Assembly (NCBI RefSeq): GCF_947496985.1
Contig: NZ_CANMEZ010000005.1
Location: 124,001-188,000, forward strand
Direction of reading: 5' to 3'
Length of the DNA: 64,000 bases
Source of the DNA: an uncultured Kordia sp.
Lineage (GTDB): Bacteria > Bacteroidota > Bacteroidia > Flavobacteriales > Flavobacteriaceae
The position numbers were made by a program, and so were the translations under genes. The notes beneath the pieces are model-generated. The model was not told where the DNA came from, made no database searches, and saw only the letters and a program-made list of their open reading frames with translations. The first letter of the stretch is position 1, and each line of letters opens with the position of its first letter. Shown here piece after piece: positions 28,917 to 39,053 of the stretch.

Positions 28917-29207
28917 ATGAGCATCTTAATTAAACCAGTTGTAACTGAAAAAGCTACTGCTGATAGTGAATTAAATAATCGTTACACTTTCTTAGTAAAT
29001 GTAAATGCTAATAAAGTTGAGATTAAGAAAACTATAGAAGCTACTTATGGGGTTTCTGTAGAGAAAGTTCGTACTATGAATTACGGACCTGATAGAAAAA
29101 CACGTTACACGAAGACTGGTATTCAGCATGGGAAAACTAACGCAACGAAAAAAGCGATAGTTGATGTAGCGGAAGGAGATATTATTGATTTTTATAGCAA
29201 TATATAA
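28917..29207 (+). CDS. rplW: 50S ribosomal protein L23
   Basis: 96 residues, MSILIKPVVTEKATADSE followed by NRYTFLVNVNANKVEIKKTIE. L23 lines the tunnel exit and docks trigger factor and SRP. It lies 8 nt after rplD. Confidence 0.97.
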   Translation: MSILIKPVVTEKATADSELNNRYTFLVNVNANKVEIKKTIEATYGVSVEKVRTMNYGPDRKTRYTKTGIQHGKTNATKKAIVDVAEGDIIDFYSNI

Positions 29208-29220
29208 GTAAAGACAAAAA

Positions 29221-30045
29221 ATGTCAGTAAGAAAATTAAAACCAATTACACCAGCTCAGCGTTTTAGAGTAGTTAATGGATTCGATGCCATTACTACTGA
29301 TAAGCCGGAAAAGAGTTTACTTGCACCGAAAAAGAGGTCTGGTGGTAGAAACAATCAAGGGAAAATGACCATGCGTTACATCGGAGGTGGTCATAAGAAA
29401 AGATATCGTATTATCGATTTCAAAAGAAACAAAAAAGAAGTTTCTGCTGAAGTAAAATCGATTGAGTATGATCCAAATAGAACTGCTTTCATTGCATTAG
29501 TTCAGTATGCTGATGGTGAAAAACGTTATATCATCGCTCAAAATGGTTTGAAAGTAGGACAGTCTGTTGTTTCAGGAGAGAAAGTTGCTCCAGAAATCGG
29601 AAATACAATGCCTTTGAGTAATATTCCTTTAGGAACTATTATTTCTTGTGTAGAATTACGTCCAGGACAAGGAGCTGTTATGGCTCGTAGTGCAGGAGCG
29701 TTTGCTCAATTAATGGCACGTGATGGAAAATACGCTACAATCAAATTGCCTTCAGGTGAAACTAGAATGGTAATGGCTAACTGTTTAGCGACAATTGGAG
29801 CTATCTCTAACTCTGATCACCAGTTATTAGTATCTGGTAAGGCAGGTAGAGGAAGATGGTTAGGTAGAAGACCAAGAACTAGACCAGTAGTAATGAACCC
29901 TGTCGATCACCCAATGGGTGGTGGTGAAGGTAAATCTTCTGGAGGACACCCAAGATCTAGAAACGGAATTCCAGCTAAAGGATACCGTACAAGATCTAAG
30001 ACGAAAGCAAGTAATAAGTATATTATAGAACGTAGAAAGAAATAA
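29221..30045 (+). CDS. rplB: 50S ribosomal protein L2
   Basis: 274 residues. The conserved [21 protein letters not shown] and the C-terminal [17 protein letters not shown], containing the His needed for peptidyl-transferase assembly, are intact. It lies 13 nt after rplW and 3 nt before rpsS. Confidence 0.98.
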   Translation: MSVRKLKPITPAQRFRVVNGFDAITTDKPEKSLLAPKKRSGGRNNQGKMTMRYIGGGHKKRYRIIDFKRNKKEVSAEVKSIEYDPNRTAFIALVQYADGEKRYIIAQNGLKVGQSVVSGEKVAPEIGNTMPLSNIPLGTIISCVELRPGQGAVMARSAGAFAQLMARDGKYATIKLPSGETRMVMANCLATIGAISNSDHQLLVSGKAGRGRWLGRRPRTRPVVMNPVDHPMGGGEGKSSGGHPRSRNGIPAKGYRTRSKTKASNKYIIERRKK

Positions 30046-30048
30046 GAC

Positions 30049-30327
30049 ATGGCAAGATCATTAAAAAAAGGACCTTACGTTCACTATAGTTTAGATAAAA
30101 AAGTTCAACAAAATGTTGAGTCAGGAAAGAAAGCTGTGATCAAAACTTGGTCAAGAGCATCTATGATTACTCCAGATTTCGTTGGTCAAACTATTGCTGT
30201 GCATAACGGTCGTCAGTTCGTTCCTGTATATGTTACTGAAAACATGGTAGGACATAAATTAGGAGAATTTTCACCAACAAGATCATTTAGAGGTCATGCA
30301 GGTGCAAAAAATAAAGGAAAAAAATAA
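30049..30327 (+). CDS. rpsS: 30S ribosomal protein S19
   Basis: 92 residues, [15 protein letters not shown], with the [20 protein letters not shown] core and [15 protein letters not shown]. It binds the 30S head with S13. Confidence 0.98.
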   Translation: MARSLKKGPYVHYSLDKKVQQNVESGKKAVIKTWSRASMITPDFVGQTIAVHNGRQFVPVYVTENMVGHKLGEFSPTRSFRGHAGAKNKGKK

Positions 30328-30336
30328 TAAGAGGCT

Positions 30337-30744
30337 ATGGGAGTTCGTAAAAGAGAAAGAGCAGAGCAAATCAAAGAGGCTAAGAAAAGCATAGCCTTTG
30401 CAAAGTTGAATAACTGCCCTACTTCGCCAAGAAAAATGCGCCTAGTAGCGGATTTAGTAAGAGGTAAGAAAGTAGAAATAGCGCTTCATATATTAAAATT
30501 CAGTCAAAAAGAAGCATCACGTCGTTTAGAAAAATTATTGTTGTCTGCAATTGCAAACTGGCAAGCTAAAAACGAAGATGCAAGCGTTGAAGAAGCTGAA
30601 TTATTTGTAAAAGAGATCAGAGTTGATGGTGGAAGTATGTTGAAAAGACTACGTCCAGCTCCACAAGGTCGTGCACATAGAATTAGAAAACGTTCCAACC
30701 ATGTTACATTGGTGTTAGGAGCTAATAATAATACACAAAGTTAA
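30337..30744 (+). CDS. rplV: 50S ribosomal protein L22
   Basis: 135 residues with a 20-residue charged N-terminal extension, then [20 protein letters not shown]. The beta-hairpin reaching into the exit tunnel carries [20 protein letters not shown]. Confidence 0.97.
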   Translation: MGVRKRERAEQIKEAKKSIAFAKLNNCPTSPRKMRLVADLVRGKKVEIALHILKFSQKEASRRLEKLLLSAIANWQAKNEDASVEEAELFVKEIRVDGGSMLKRLRPAPQGRAHRIRKRSNHVTLVLGANNNTQS

Positions 30745-30754
30745 GATAAGAAGT

Positions 30755-31477
30755 ATGGGACAAAAGACAAATCCAATCGGAAATCGCCTTGGTATTATCA
30801 GAGGATGGGAATCTAACTGGTACGGAGGTAATGACTATGGAGATAAGCTTGCTGAGGACGATAAAATCAGAAAGTATATCCATGCTCGTTTATCTAAAGC
30901 TAGTGTTTCTAGAGTAATCATTGAGCGTACGCTTAAACTTGTAACCGTTACTATCACTACGGCACGTCCAGGTATCATTATTGGTAAAGGAGGTCAAGAG
31001 GTAGACAAGTTAAAAGAGGAGCTTAAGAAGATTACAGGTAAAGAAGTACAGATCAATATCTTTGAGATTAAAAGACCTGAACTTGATGCAAACTTAGTTG
31101 CGGCTAGTATCGCTCGTCAAATCGAAAACAGAATTTCGTACAGAAGAGCTATCAAAATGGCTATCGCTGCTGCAATGCGTATGAATGCAGAAGGTATTAA
31201 AGTGCAAATTTCTGGACGTTTAAACGGAGCGGAAATGGCAAGATCAGAATCTTACAAAGATGGTCGTATTCCTTTATCAACTTTCAGAGCAGATATCGAT
31301 TATGCATTACATGAATCTCACACTACTTACGGTAGATTAGGAGTAAAAGTATGGATAATGAAAGGTGAGGTTTATGGAAAAAGAGAATTATCTCCATTAG
31401 TTGGAATGGCTAAAAAACAGTCAGGAAAAGGTGGAAATAATTCAGGTGGAAAAGGAAAATCTCGTCGTAGAAAGTAA
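30755..31477 (+). CDS. rpsC: 30S ribosomal protein S3
   Basis: 240 residues, [20 protein letters not shown]. The KH domain GXXG is [14 protein letters not shown], followed by [13 protein letters not shown]. The C-terminal tail is Gly/Lys/Ser-rich ([17 protein letters not shown]). S3 is part of the mRNA entry helicase. Confidence 0.98.
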   Translation: MGQKTNPIGNRLGIIRGWESNWYGGNDYGDKLAEDDKIRKYIHARLSKASVSRVIIERTLKLVTVTITTARPGIIIGKGGQEVDKLKEELKKITGKEVQINIFEIKRPELDANLVAASIARQIENRISYRRAIKMAIAAAMRMNAEGIKVQISGRLNGAEMARSESYKDGRIPLSTFRADIDYALHESHTTYGRLGVKVWIMKGEVYGKRELSPLVGMAKKQSGKGGNNSGGKGKSRRRK

Positions 31478-31497
31478 TTTTTTAAAGGTAAAGAAAA

Positions 31498-31917
31498 ATG
31501 TTACAGCCAAAAAGAACAAAATATCGTAAAGTACAGAAAGGGCGTATGAAAGGGAACTCTGGAAGAGGTCACTTGCTTTCTAACGGTATGTTTGGTATCA
31601 AATCATTAGATGCAAATTTCTTGACATCTCGTCAAATTGAAGCAGCCCGTGTTGCGGCAACACGTTTCATGAAAAGAGAAGGTCAATTATGGATCAAGAT
31701 TTTTCCAGACAAGCCAATTACAAAGAAGCCATTAGAAGTGCGTATGGGTAAAGGTAAAGGTGCACCAGAATACTGGGCAGCTGTTGTAAAACCTGGAAGA
31801 ATAATTTTTGAAGTAGGAGGCGTTCCTATGAACGTTGCTAAAGAAGCATTACGCTTAGCTGCTCAAAAATTACCAGTTAAAACTAAGTTTATTGTAGCTC
31901 GAGATTTCGAAGCTTAA
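31498..31917 (+). CDS. rplP: 50S ribosomal protein L16
   Basis: 139 residues. [19 protein letters not shown], then [20 protein letters not shown] and [20 protein letters not shown], all typical. It sits near the A-site tRNA. Confidence 0.98.
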   Translation: MLQPKRTKYRKVQKGRMKGNSGRGHLLSNGMFGIKSLDANFLTSRQIEAARVAATRFMKREGQLWIKIFPDKPITKKPLEVRMGKGKGAPEYWAAVVKPGRIIFEVGGVPMNVAKEALRLAAQKLPVKTKFIVARDFEA

Positions 31918-31930
31918 TTTTTAATAAGTT

Positions 31931-32122
31931 ATGAAACAATCAGAAATTAAAGAATTATCTGTAGCTGAGTTACAAGAGAAATTGAAGGAGTCTAAAAAAA
32001 GCTACGCTGATTTAAAATTTGCAAACGCTATTTCTCCTCTAGAAAATCCAATTCAATTGCGATTTGCGAGAAGAACAGTTGCTAGAATAGCTACTGAACT
32101 AACTAAAAGAGAATTGCAATAA
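31931..32122 (+). CDS. rpmC: 50S ribosomal protein L29
   Basis: 63 residues, MKQSEIKELSVAELQEKL, with the family end LRFARRTVARIATELTKREL. A two-helix protein at the tunnel exit next to L23. Confidence 0.95.
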   Translation: MKQSEIKELSVAELQEKLKESKKSYADLKFANAISPLENPIQLRFARRTVARIATELTKRELQ

Positions 32123-32140
32123 ATTGAATTCTACTGACAG

Positions 32141-32398
32141 ATGGAAAAAAGAAATTTAAGAAAAGAGAGAATAGGTGTTGTTACTAGTAATAAAATGACG
32201 AAATCAATCGTGGTTTCTGAAGTAAAACGAGTAAAGCATCCTATGTACGGAAAGTTCGTGTTAAAAACTAAAAAATACGTTGCACACGACGAAAAGAACG
32301 ATTGTAACATTGGTGATACAGTTAAAATAATGGAAACACGTCCATTAAGTAAAACTAAATGTTGGAGATTAGTTGAAATCATTGAAAGAGCTAAGTAA
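32141..32398 (+). CDS. rpsQ: 30S ribosomal protein S17
   Basis: 85 residues. [20 protein letters not shown] and [20 protein letters not shown] form the OB-fold core, followed by [19 protein letters not shown]. It lies 2 nt before rplN. Confidence 0.97.
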   Translation: MEKRNLRKERIGVVTSNKMTKSIVVSEVKRVKHPMYGKFVLKTKKYVAHDEKNDCNIGDTVKIMETRPLSKTKCWRLVEIIERAK

Positions 32399-32400
32399 TT

Positions 32401-32769
32401 ATGGTACAACAAGAATCAAGATTAAAAGTAGCAGATAACACGGGAGCTAAAGAAGTTTTAACTATCCGTGTTCTAGGTGGAACAAAAAGACGTTACGCTT
32501 CAGTTGGAGACAAAATTGTTGTAACTGTAAAAGATGCAACTCCTAACGGAAGTGTAAAGAAAGGACAAGTTTCTACAGCAGTTGTTGTACGTACTAAGAA
32601 AGAAGTAAGAAGACCAGATGGATCTTATATTAGATTTGATGATAATGCTTGTGTTCTTTTAAACCCAACTGGGGAAATGAGAGGTACACGTGTTTTCGGA
32701 CCGGTTGCAAGAGAACTTCGTGATAAACAATTCATGAAAATAGTATCATTAGCACCAGAGGTACTTTAA
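32401..32769 (+). CDS. rplN: 50S ribosomal protein L14
   Basis: 122 residues, [20 protein letters not shown], with the conserved [20 protein letters not shown] and [23 protein letters not shown] end. Confidence 0.98.
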   Translation: MVQQESRLKVADNTGAKEVLTIRVLGGTKRRYASVGDKIVVTVKDATPNGSVKKGQVSTAVVVRTKKEVRRPDGSYIRFDDNACVLLNPTGEMRGTRVFGPVARELRDKQFMKIVSLAPEVL

Positions 32770-32782
32770 TACATTATTTAAG

Positions 32783-33094
32783 ATGACAAAACTAAAGATA
32801 AAATCAGGAGATACAGTACGCGTTATTGCTGGAGACCATAAAGGTTCTGAAGGTAAAGTGCTTTCTGTACTTCGTGAAAAAAACAAAGCGATTGTTGAAG
32901 GAGTAAATATGGTATCTAAGCATCAAAAGCCTAGTGCTCAAAATCCTCAAGGTGGAATCGTTAAAAAAGAAGCGCCTATCCAAGTGTCTAACCTATCTTT
33001 GTTAACTTCTAAAGGAGAAACAACAAGAGTAGGATACAGAGTGGAAGGAGACAAGAAAGTAAGGTTTTCTAAAAAATCTAATGAAGTAATATAG
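32783..33094 (+). CDS. rplX: 50S ribosomal protein L24
   Basis: 103 residues with a KOW motif ([21 protein letters not shown]) and [20 protein letters not shown]. An early 50S assembly initiator. It lies 2 nt before rplE. Confidence 0.97.
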   Translation: MTKLKIKSGDTVRVIAGDHKGSEGKVLSVLREKNKAIVEGVNMVSKHQKPSAQNPQGGIVKKEAPIQVSNLSLLTSKGETTRVGYRVEGDKKVRFSKKSNEVI

Positions 33095-33096
33095 TT

Positions 33097-33648
33097 ATGG
33101 CTTACATTCCAAGATTAAAACAAGAGTATAAGGATAGAGTTATCCAAGCTCTTACAGAAGAATTCAGTTACAATAACGTAATGCAAGTGCCAAAACTTGA
33201 AAAAATAGTTTTAAGTAGAGGTGTTGGTGGAGCTGTAGCTGATAAGAAATTAATTGATCATGCTACAGATGAGTTAGCAAAGATTACTGGACAGAAAGCA
33301 ATTGCTACAATATCTAAAAAGGATGTCGCTACTTTCAAATTACGTAAAGGAATGCCAATTGGTGCAAAAGTTACGTTAAGAGGAGAGAAGATGTACGAGT
33401 TCTTAGATAGATTGGTTACTTCAGCCTTACCACGTGTAAGAGATTTTGGTGGAATCAAAGCAAATGGATTCGACGGAAGAGGTAATTATAACTTAGGAAT
33501 TACTGAGCAAATTATCTTTCCAGAAATAAATATCGATAAAGTGAACAGAATTGCAGGAATGGATATTACATTTGTAACTTCTGCTTCAACTGATAAAGAA
33601 GCTAAATCATTATTAACTCAATTAGGGTTACCTTTTAAAAAGAATTAA
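33097..33648 (+). CDS. rplE: 50S ribosomal protein L5
   Basis: 183 residues, with [35 protein letters not shown] and the [20 protein letters not shown] segment. Binds 5S rRNA with L18. It lies 2 nt before rpsN. Confidence 0.98.
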   Translation: MAYIPRLKQEYKDRVIQALTEEFSYNNVMQVPKLEKIVLSRGVGGAVADKKLIDHATDELAKITGQKAIATISKKDVATFKLRKGMPIGAKVTLRGEKMYEFLDRLVTSALPRVRDFGGIKANGFDGRGNYNLGITEQIIFPEINIDKVNRIAGMDITFVTSASTDKEAKSLLTQLGLPFKKN

Positions 33649-33650
33649 TT

Positions 33651-33920
33651 ATGGCTAAAGAATCAATGAAAGCCCGTGAGGTGAAAAGAGCAAAAACGGT
33701 TGCTAAATATGCTGAGAAAAGAAAAGCTTTAAAAGAAGCTGGAGATTACGAAGCATTACAAAAGTTACCTAAAAATGCTTCTCCAGTTCGTATGCACAAC
33801 CGTTGCAAACTTACTGGAAGACCAAAAGGGTATATGCGTCAATTCGGTATTTCTCGTGTTATGTTTAGAGAAATGGCCAACAAAGGGTTAATTCCTGGAG
33901 TTAAAAAGGCAAGTTGGTAA
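33651..33920 (+). CDS. rpsN: 30S ribosomal protein S14 (zinc-free form)
   Basis: 89 residues, the long form without the CXXC-x-CXXC zinc ribbon. A single Cys remains in [18 protein letters not shown], and the end is GVKKASW. As I recall, the zinc-free form is common in this phylum. A structured 61-nt gap follows. Confidence 0.97.
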   Translation: MAKESMKAREVKRAKTVAKYAEKRKALKEAGDYEALQKLPKNASPVRMHNRCKLTGRPKGYMRQFGISRVMFREMANKGLIPGVKKASW

Positions 33921-33929
33921 AATTATAAA

Positions 33930-33963
33930 TTGGTTTCAGGTTCGATAAAATGTCGAAAACCAA
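33930..33963 (+). promoter_or_regulatory. Hairpin in the rpsN-rpsH gap (candidate S8 regulatory site)
   Basis: TTGGTT (33930-33935) pairs with AACCAA (33958-33963), and TTCGA (33941-33945) pairs with TCGAA (33953-33957). The 5' side has a 5-nt bulge and the loop is 7 nt. It ends 18 nt before the rpsH start. S8 is the autoregulator of the spc operon in E. coli, which makes this a candidate control site, by inference. Confidence 0.55.
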
Positions 33964-33981
33964 AACCGCAAATTGATAAAT

Positions 33982-34380
33982 ATGTATACAGATCCAATAG
34001 CGGATTATTTAACTAGAGTTCGAAACGCTAGTAGAGCAGGACACAGAGTTGTGGAAATTCCAGCTTCTAAGCTAAAAAAAGAAATTACTAAGATCTTATT
34101 TGATCAAGGATTTATCTTAAGCTACAAGTTTGAAGATACAACGGTTCAAGGAAGCATCAAAATCGCTTTAAAATACGATAAGATGACGAAAGATCCTGTA
34201 ATTAAAAAAATTCAGAGAATCAGTACACCAGGTTTACGTCAGTATGCTGGTGCTAACGAACTTCCAAGAGTATTAAACGGATTAGGAATTGCAATCGTAT
34301 CTACTTCTCATGGAGTAATGACAGGAAAGCAAGCTAAGCGTGAAAATGTTGGTGGAGAAGTTTTATGTTACGTTTACTAA
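33982..34380 (+). CDS. rpsH: 30S ribosomal protein S8
   Basis: 132 residues from the ATG at 33982, which gives MYTDPIADYLTRVRNASRAG, the expected S8 start. A TTG at 33973 would add only three residues. The end is GLGIAIVSTSHGVMTGKQA through GGEVLCYVY, intact. Confidence 0.97.
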   Translation: MYTDPIADYLTRVRNASRAGHRVVEIPASKLKKEITKILFDQGFILSYKFEDTTVQGSIKIALKYDKMTKDPVIKKIQRISTPGLRQYAGANELPRVLNGLGIAIVSTSHGVMTGKQAKRENVGGEVLCYVY

Positions 34381-34398
34381 TAAAAAAGACTTACGAAG

Positions 34399-34941
34399 AT
34401 GTCAAGAATAGGTAAAAACCCAGTAAGTATTCCAGCAGGAGTTACTGTAGATATAAAAGAAGGTCAGGTAACCGTAAAAGGTAAATTAGGAGAATTGACA
34501 CAAACGATTGACGGTATTACTGTTAAACAAGAAGAAGGTCAATTAGTACTAGAACGTCCATCTGAAAGTAAAGATCATAGAGCAAAACACGGTCTATATA
34601 GAGCACTTCTTAACAACATGGTTGAAGGTGTATCTAAAGGATTCACAAAGGAGTTAGAATTAGTTGGAGTTGGATACAGAGCAAGTAACCAAGGACAAAG
34701 ACTAGAATTAGCTTTAGGATTCTCTCACAATATTGTAATTAACTTAGCTCAAGAAGTAAAAGTTGAAACAATATCTGAGAAAGGAAAGAACCCAATTATA
34801 AAATTAACTTCTCACGACAAACAATTAGTAGGACAAGTTGCCGCTAAAATCCGTGGATTCCGTAAGCCAGAACCTTACAAAGGAAAAGGAGTTAAATTTG
34901 TTGGAGAAGTATTAAGAAGAAAAGCAGGTAAATCAGCTTAA
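34399..34941 (+). CDS. rplF: 50S ribosomal protein L6
   Basis: 180 residues, MSRIGKNPVSIPAGVTVDI. The C-terminal domain has VGQVAAKIRGFRKPEPYKGKG. It binds near the sarcin-ricin loop. Confidence 0.98.
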   Translation: MSRIGKNPVSIPAGVTVDIKEGQVTVKGKLGELTQTIDGITVKQEEGQLVLERPSESKDHRAKHGLYRALLNNMVEGVSKGFTKELELVGVGYRASNQGQRLELALGFSHNIVINLAQEVKVETISEKGKNPIIKLTSHDKQLVGQVAAKIRGFRKPEPYKGKGVKFVGEVLRRKAGKSA

Positions 34942-34950
34942 TAATTAATT

Positions 34951-35304
34951 ATGGGATTATCAAAGACTGAAAGAAGAAACAGAATCAAAAACAGAATTAG
35001 AAAAATCGTTGGCGGTACAGAAGCTAGACCAAGATTAGCTGTTTTTAGAAGTAATAAAGAAATTTATGCTCAGATCATTAATGATGTAGACGGTAAAACA
35101 ATTGCTGCAGCATCATCACGTGATAAAGATATCAAAGCCGAAGGAACAAAAACAGAGGTTGCTGCCCTAGTAGGGAAAACAATTGCTGAAAAAGCTCTAA
35201 AAGCTGGTGTCGAAACAATCGCATTTGATAGAGGTGGATATTTATACCACGGAAGAGTAAAATCATTAGCAGAAGGTGCTAGAGAAGGAGGACTTAAATT
35301 CTAA
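34951..35304 (+). CDS. rplR: 50S ribosomal protein L18
   Basis: 117 residues, starting [20 protein letters not shown]. It ends [26 protein letters not shown]. It binds 5S rRNA and lies 6 nt before rpsE. Confidence 0.98.
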   Translation: MGLSKTERRNRIKNRIRKIVGGTEARPRLAVFRSNKEIYAQIINDVDGKTIAAASSRDKDIKAEGTKTEVAALVGKTIAEKALKAGVETIAFDRGGYLYHGRVKSLAEGAREGGLKF

Positions 35305-35310
35305 GAAACT

Positions 35311-35835
35311 ATGTATCAGAAATACAAAAACGCAGAATTAGTAAAGCCAGGTGGACTAGAATTAAAAGATCGTTTGGTAGGAGTACAACGTGTAACTAAA
35401 GTAACTAAAGGTGGTAGAGCTTTTGGTTTCTCAGCTATCGTAGTTGTTGGAGATGAAAACGGTGTTGTAGGACACGGTTTAGGAAAATCGAAAGACGTTG
35501 CTACAGCAATTGCAAAAGCAATTGAAGATGCTAAGAAAAACTTAGTTCGTATACCTTTGCAAAATGGAACATTACCACATGAGCAAAAAGGTAAATACGG
35601 TGGAGCTAGAGTATATATCCAACCAGCATCTTCCGGTACAGGAGTTATTGCAGGTGGAGCTGTACGTGCAGTATTAGAAGCTGTCGGAGTTCATAACGTA
35701 TTATCTAAGTCACAAGGATCATCTAACCCTCATAATGTAGTAAAAGCAACATTTGATGCTTTATTACAATTAAGAGATGCAGGTATTGTTGCAAGACAAA
35801 GAGGAGTTTCTTTAGAAAAAGTATTTAAAGGATAA
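35311..35835 (+). CDS. rpsE: 30S ribosomal protein S5
   Basis: 174 residues. It has [38 protein letters not shown] and LRPASSGTG-type loop [19 protein letters not shown]. It forms part of the mRNA entry channel and affects decoding accuracy. Confidence 0.98.
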   Translation: MYQKYKNAELVKPGGLELKDRLVGVQRVTKVTKGGRAFGFSAIVVVGDENGVVGHGLGKSKDVATAIAKAIEDAKKNLVRIPLQNGTLPHEQKGKYGGARVYIQPASSGTGVIAGGAVRAVLEAVGVHNVLSKSQGSSNPHNVVKATFDALLQLRDAGIVARQRGVSLEKVFKG

Positions 35836-35847
35836 ATCAAGGATAAA

Positions 35848-36027
35848 ATGGCAAAAATTAAAGTAAAACAAGTAAGAAGCAAAATTAGTCGTCCTCAAAA
35901 TCAAAAGAGAACACTAGAAGCGCTAGGTCTTAAAAAGATCGGTCAGGTTGTAGTACACGATGCTACACCAAACATCCTTGGAATGGTAAATAAAGTTAAA
36001 CATTTAGTTTCTGTTGAAGAAGCTTAA
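35848..36027 (+). CDS. rpmD: 50S ribosomal protein L30
   Basis: A 59-codon gene read directly from the sequence: MAKIKVKQVRSKISRPQNQK, then RTLEALGLKKIGQVVVHDA and an end NKVKHLVSVEEA. The length and the conserved I-x-R-x4-Q-x-R-T-L-x-A-L-G-L-x-K pattern are typical of bacterial L30. It sits 12 nt after rpsE and 15 nt before rplO, its standard place. Confidence 0.96.
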   Translation: MAKIKVKQVRSKISRPQNQKRTLEALGLKKIGQVVVHDATPNILGMVNKVKHLVSVEEA

Positions 36028-36042
36028 AAATAACAACTAGTT

Positions 36043-36495
36043 ATGGATTTAAGTAACTTAAAACCAGCTGAAGGTTCAGTTCAAAGTAATAACAAAAGAG
36101 TAGGTAGAGGACAAGGTTCTGGAAAAGGTGGTACGGCAACACGTGGTCACAAAGGAGCTAAATCTCGCTCAGGTTATTCAAAGAAAATTGGATTTGAAGG
36201 TGGTCAAATGCCTTTACAAAGACGTGTTCCTAAGTTTGGATTTACAAACATCAACCGTAAGGAATATCAAGGTGTAAACCTTGATAGACTACAGGAATTA
36301 GTAGACGAAGGTAAAATCACAGATTCTGTTGATTTAAATATATTAATAGCGAATAGAGTAGCTAGAAAAACTGATTTAGTAAAAATCCTTGGAAGAGGTG
36401 AACTAAAAGCAAAATTAAAGGTTACAGCTCACAAATTTACAGCTTCAGCTAAAGCAGCTATAGAAGCAGCAGGTGGGGAAGCAGTAACTTTATAA
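36043..36495 (+). CDS. rplO: 50S ribosomal protein L15
   Basis: 150 residues, MDLSNLKPAEGSVQSNNKRV, followed by the Gly-rich GRGQGSGKGGTATRGHKGAK and FEGGQMPLQRRVPKFGF. A late 50S assembly protein. It lies 15 nt before secY. Confidence 0.98.
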   Translation: MDLSNLKPAEGSVQSNNKRVGRGQGSGKGGTATRGHKGAKSRSGYSKKIGFEGGQMPLQRRVPKFGFTNINRKEYQGVNLDRLQELVDEGKITDSVDLNILIANRVARKTDLVKILGRGELKAKLKVTAHKFTASAKAAIEAAGGEAVTL

Positions 36496-36510
36496 TTTCT
36501 ACAAAGAAGC

Positions 36511-37851
36511 ATGAAAAATTTTATTGACACAATAAAAAATATTTGGAATATAGAAGAACTAAAAAATAAAATTTTAGTTACTCTAGGACTTTTACTCGTG
36601 TATCGTTTCGGTGCACAAGTAAGTCTTCCAGGTATGGACTATACAAAACTTGGCGCAGATTTCGCCGGAAACTTTCAAGGTGGTGGAATCGGTAATCTTC
36701 TAAATATGTTTACAGGTGGAGCTTTTGCAAAAGCATCTGTATTCGCTTTAGGAATTATGCCATACATCTCTGCTTCAATTGTGGTTCAGTTGATGGGAAT
36801 TGCAATTCCTTATTTACAAAAACTCCAAAAAGAAGGAGAAAGTGGTCGTAAAAAAATTACGCAAATCACTAGATGGTTAACAATTGTAATATGTTTGGTA
36901 CAAGCACCTTTCTATTTATGGGGACTAGGAGCATTAGGTGTTCCTGATGAAGCTTTCATGATGGGTAAAGGACTTGACTTTATCATTCCTTCTGTAATCA
37001 TTCTTGTAACTGGTACTATCTTTGCGATGTGGTTAGGAGAAAAAATTACCGACAAAGGTATTGGTAACGGTATTTCACTATTAATCATGGTAGGGATTAT
37101 AGCGAACATGCCTGCAGCATTTGTACAAGAAGTTGCTTCTAATTCAGATAAGCCAATGCTTATTCTTATAGAAATTGTAATTTGGTTATTAATCATTTTA
37201 GCAAGTATTTTATTGGTAATGGCAGTTCGTCAAATACCTGTACAATATGCTAGAAGAACCGCTAGTGGTGGATACGAAAAAAATATCTTCGGAGCAAGAC
37301 AATTTATTCCATTAAAATTAAATGCATCTGGTGTAATGCCAATCATTTTTGCGCAAGCATTAATGTTTGTACCTACAGCAATTGGAAACGGATTAGATGA
37401 TACATCTGCTGGACAGTGGATGCTCGCTAACTTCCAAAATGTATTTGGATTATGGTATAATGTCTTATTCGCTTTCTTAATTATAATTTTTACATATTTC
37501 TACACAGCTATTACTGTTCCTACGAACAAAATGGCTGATGACTTAAAAAGAAGTGGTGGATTTATTCCTGGAATTCGTCCAGGTGGAGAAACAGGAGAAT
37601 ATTTAGATAAGATAATGTCACAAATAACATTGCCAGGATCAATATTCTTAGCATTGATCGCAGTATTTCCTGCAATCATTGGTACGATATTAGGAATTCA
37701 GCAATCATGGGCATTATTCTTTGGTGGAACATCGTTGCTAATTATGGTAGGAGTTGCCATTGATACTATGCAACAAATAAACTCATACTTGTTGAACAGA
37801 CATTATGATGGTTTAATGAAAACTGGTAAAAACCGTAAAGTAGTTGCATAA
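36511..37851 (+). CDS. secY: Protein translocase subunit SecY
   Basis: 446 residues and ten predicted transmembrane segments. Plug-region LPGMDY, the [20 protein letters not shown] segment and the QIPVQYARR cytoplasmic loop are conserved, as is the C-terminal [13 protein letters not shown]. It forms the Sec channel in the inner membrane. It sits in the spc block as in most bacteria, 2 nt before infA. Confidence 0.98.
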   Translation: MKNFIDTIKNIWNIEELKNKILVTLGLLLVYRFGAQVSLPGMDYTKLGADFAGNFQGGGIGNLLNMFTGGAFAKASVFALGIMPYISASIVVQLMGIAIPYLQKLQKEGESGRKKITQITRWLTIVICLVQAPFYLWGLGALGVPDEAFMMGKGLDFIIPSVIILVTGTIFAMWLGEKITDKGIGNGISLLIMVGIIANMPAAFVQEVASNSDKPMLILIEIVIWLLIILASILLVMAVRQIPVQYARRTASGGYEKNIFGARQFIPLKLNASGVMPIIFAQALMFVPTAIGNGLDDTSAGQWMLANFQNVFGLWYNVLFAFLIIIFTYFYTAITVPTNKMADDLKRSGGFIPGIRPGGETGEYLDKIMSQITLPGSIFLALIAVFPAIIGTILGIQQSWALFFGGTSLLIMVGVAIDTMQQINSYLLNRHYDGLMKTGKNRKVVA

Positions 37852-37853
37852 TT

Positions 37854-38069
37854 ATGGCTAAACAAGCTGCAATAGAACAAGACGGAACAATCATAGAAGC
37901 ATTGTCAAATGCAATGTTCCGTGTAGAATTAGAAAACGAGCATATCGTGACGGCTCACATCTCAGGAAAAATGCGTATGCATTATATCAAATTATTACCT
38001 GGTGATAAAGTGAAACTAGAAATGAGCCCATACGATCTAACAAAAGCAAGAATTACTTATAGATACTAA
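37854..38069 (+). CDS. infA: Translation initiation factor IF-1
   Basis: 71 residues with an OB fold: [20 protein letters not shown], then [20 protein letters not shown] and [14 protein letters not shown]. It directly follows secY; adk and map, which lie here in some other bacteria, are absent. Confidence 0.97.
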   Translation: MAKQAAIEQDGTIIEALSNAMFRVELENEHIVTAHISGKMRMHYIKLLPGDKVKLEMSPYDLTKARITYRY

Positions 38070-38073
38070 AATC

Positions 38074-38190
38074 ATGAAAGTAAGAGCATCAATAAAAAAG
38101 AGAAGTCCCGAGTGCAAAATTGTGCGTCGTAAGGGGAGATTATACGTAATCAATAAAAAGAATCCTAGATTTAAACAAAGACAAGGATAG
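38074..38190 (+). CDS. rpmJ: 50S ribosomal protein L36 (zinc-free form)
   Basis: A 38-codon gene read from the sequence: [20 protein letters not shown], then [18 protein letters not shown]. The zinc-binding form has three Cys and one His; here only Cys14 remains, so this is the zinc-independent form. It lies 4 nt after infA and 2 nt before rpsM. Confidence 0.96.
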   Translation: MKVRASIKKRSPECKIVRRKGRLYVINKKNPRFKQRQG

Positions 38191-38192
38191 TT

Positions 38193-38567
38193 ATGGCAAG
38201 AATCGCAGGAGTAGACATTCCAAAGCATAAGAGAGGAGTTATCGCATTAACATACATCTTTGGAGTCGGAAGAAGTAGAGCTAAAGAAGTTTTAGCTAGC
38301 GCAAAAGTAAGTGAAGACACTAAAGTTTCAGACTGGAACGATGAAGAAATTGGTCGTATTCGTGAAGCTGTAGGAACATACACAATTGAAGGTGAATTAC
38401 GTTCTGAAGTTCAATTAAACATCAAGCGTTTAATGGACATCGGTTGTTACAGAGGTATCCGTCATAGATCTGGACTTCCATTGAGAGGTCAAAGAACTAA
38501 AAACAACTCTAGAACAAGAAAAGGTAGAAGAAAAACTGTTGCTAACAAGAAGAAAGCAACTAAATAA
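38193..38567 (+). CDS. rpsM: 30S ribosomal protein S13
   Basis: 124 residues, [30 protein letters not shown], then [19 protein letters not shown]. Its C-terminal tail contacts tRNA in the P site. Confidence 0.98.
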   Translation: MARIAGVDIPKHKRGVIALTYIFGVGRSRAKEVLASAKVSEDTKVSDWNDEEIGRIREAVGTYTIEGELRSEVQLNIKRLMDIGCYRGIRHRSGLPLRGQRTKNNSRTRKGRRKTVANKKKATK

Positions 38568-38578
38568 TAATTTGTAGT

Positions 38579-38968
38579 ATGGCAAAGTCTAGCAAGAGTA
38601 CAAAAAAACGTAAAGTAATCGTTGAGTCAGTTGGAGAAGCACACGTAACTGCATCTTTCAACAATATCATTATATCGCTTACAAACAAAAAAGGAGATGT
38701 GATTTCTTGGTCATCTGCTGGTAAAATGGGTTTTAGAGGTTCTAAAAAGAACACTCCATATGCTGCACAAACTGCAGCTGAGGATGCATCTAAAGTTGCA
38801 CACGAAGCAGGATTACGTAAAGTAAAAGTATACGTAAAAGGTCCAGGTAACGGTAGAGAATCAGCTATCAGAACAATCCATAATGCAGGAATCGAAGTAA
38901 CAGAAATTATTGACGTTACTCCATTACCACATAATGGATGTAGACCTCCAAAAAGAAGAAGAGTATAA
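38579..38968 (+). CDS. rpsK: 30S ribosomal protein S11
   Basis: 129 residues. It has [40 protein letters not shown] and the C-terminal [18 protein letters not shown]. It is part of the 30S platform. Confidence 0.98.
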   Translation: MAKSSKSTKKRKVIVESVGEAHVTASFNNIIISLTNKKGDVISWSSAGKMGFRGSKKNTPYAAQTAAEDASKVAHEAGLRKVKVYVKGPGNGRESAIRTIHNAGIEVTEIIDVTPLPHNGCRPPKRRRV

Positions 38969-38986
38969 TTAAATTAATTTTCACAT

Positions 38987-39038
38987 TGAGAGATTAACGA
39001 TTATCGAAGGAGAACGCCTTAATTCATAATCACTCTCA
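38987..39038 (+). promoter_or_regulatory. Structured leader before rpsD (candidate S4 autoregulatory RNA)
   Basis: Three nested stems: TGAGAG (38987-38992) with CTCTCA (39033-39038), GATTAT (38999-39004) with ATAATC (39026-39031), and AAGG (39007-39010) with CCTT (39017-39020). Bulges separate them and the apical loop is 6 nt. It lies in the 85-nt rpsK-rpsD gap and ends 15 nt before the start codon. S4 controls the alpha operon in E. coli and rpsD in Bacillus, so an S4-binding leader is likely. Confidence 0.65.
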
Positions 39039-39053
39039 TAATAACTATTAGAA

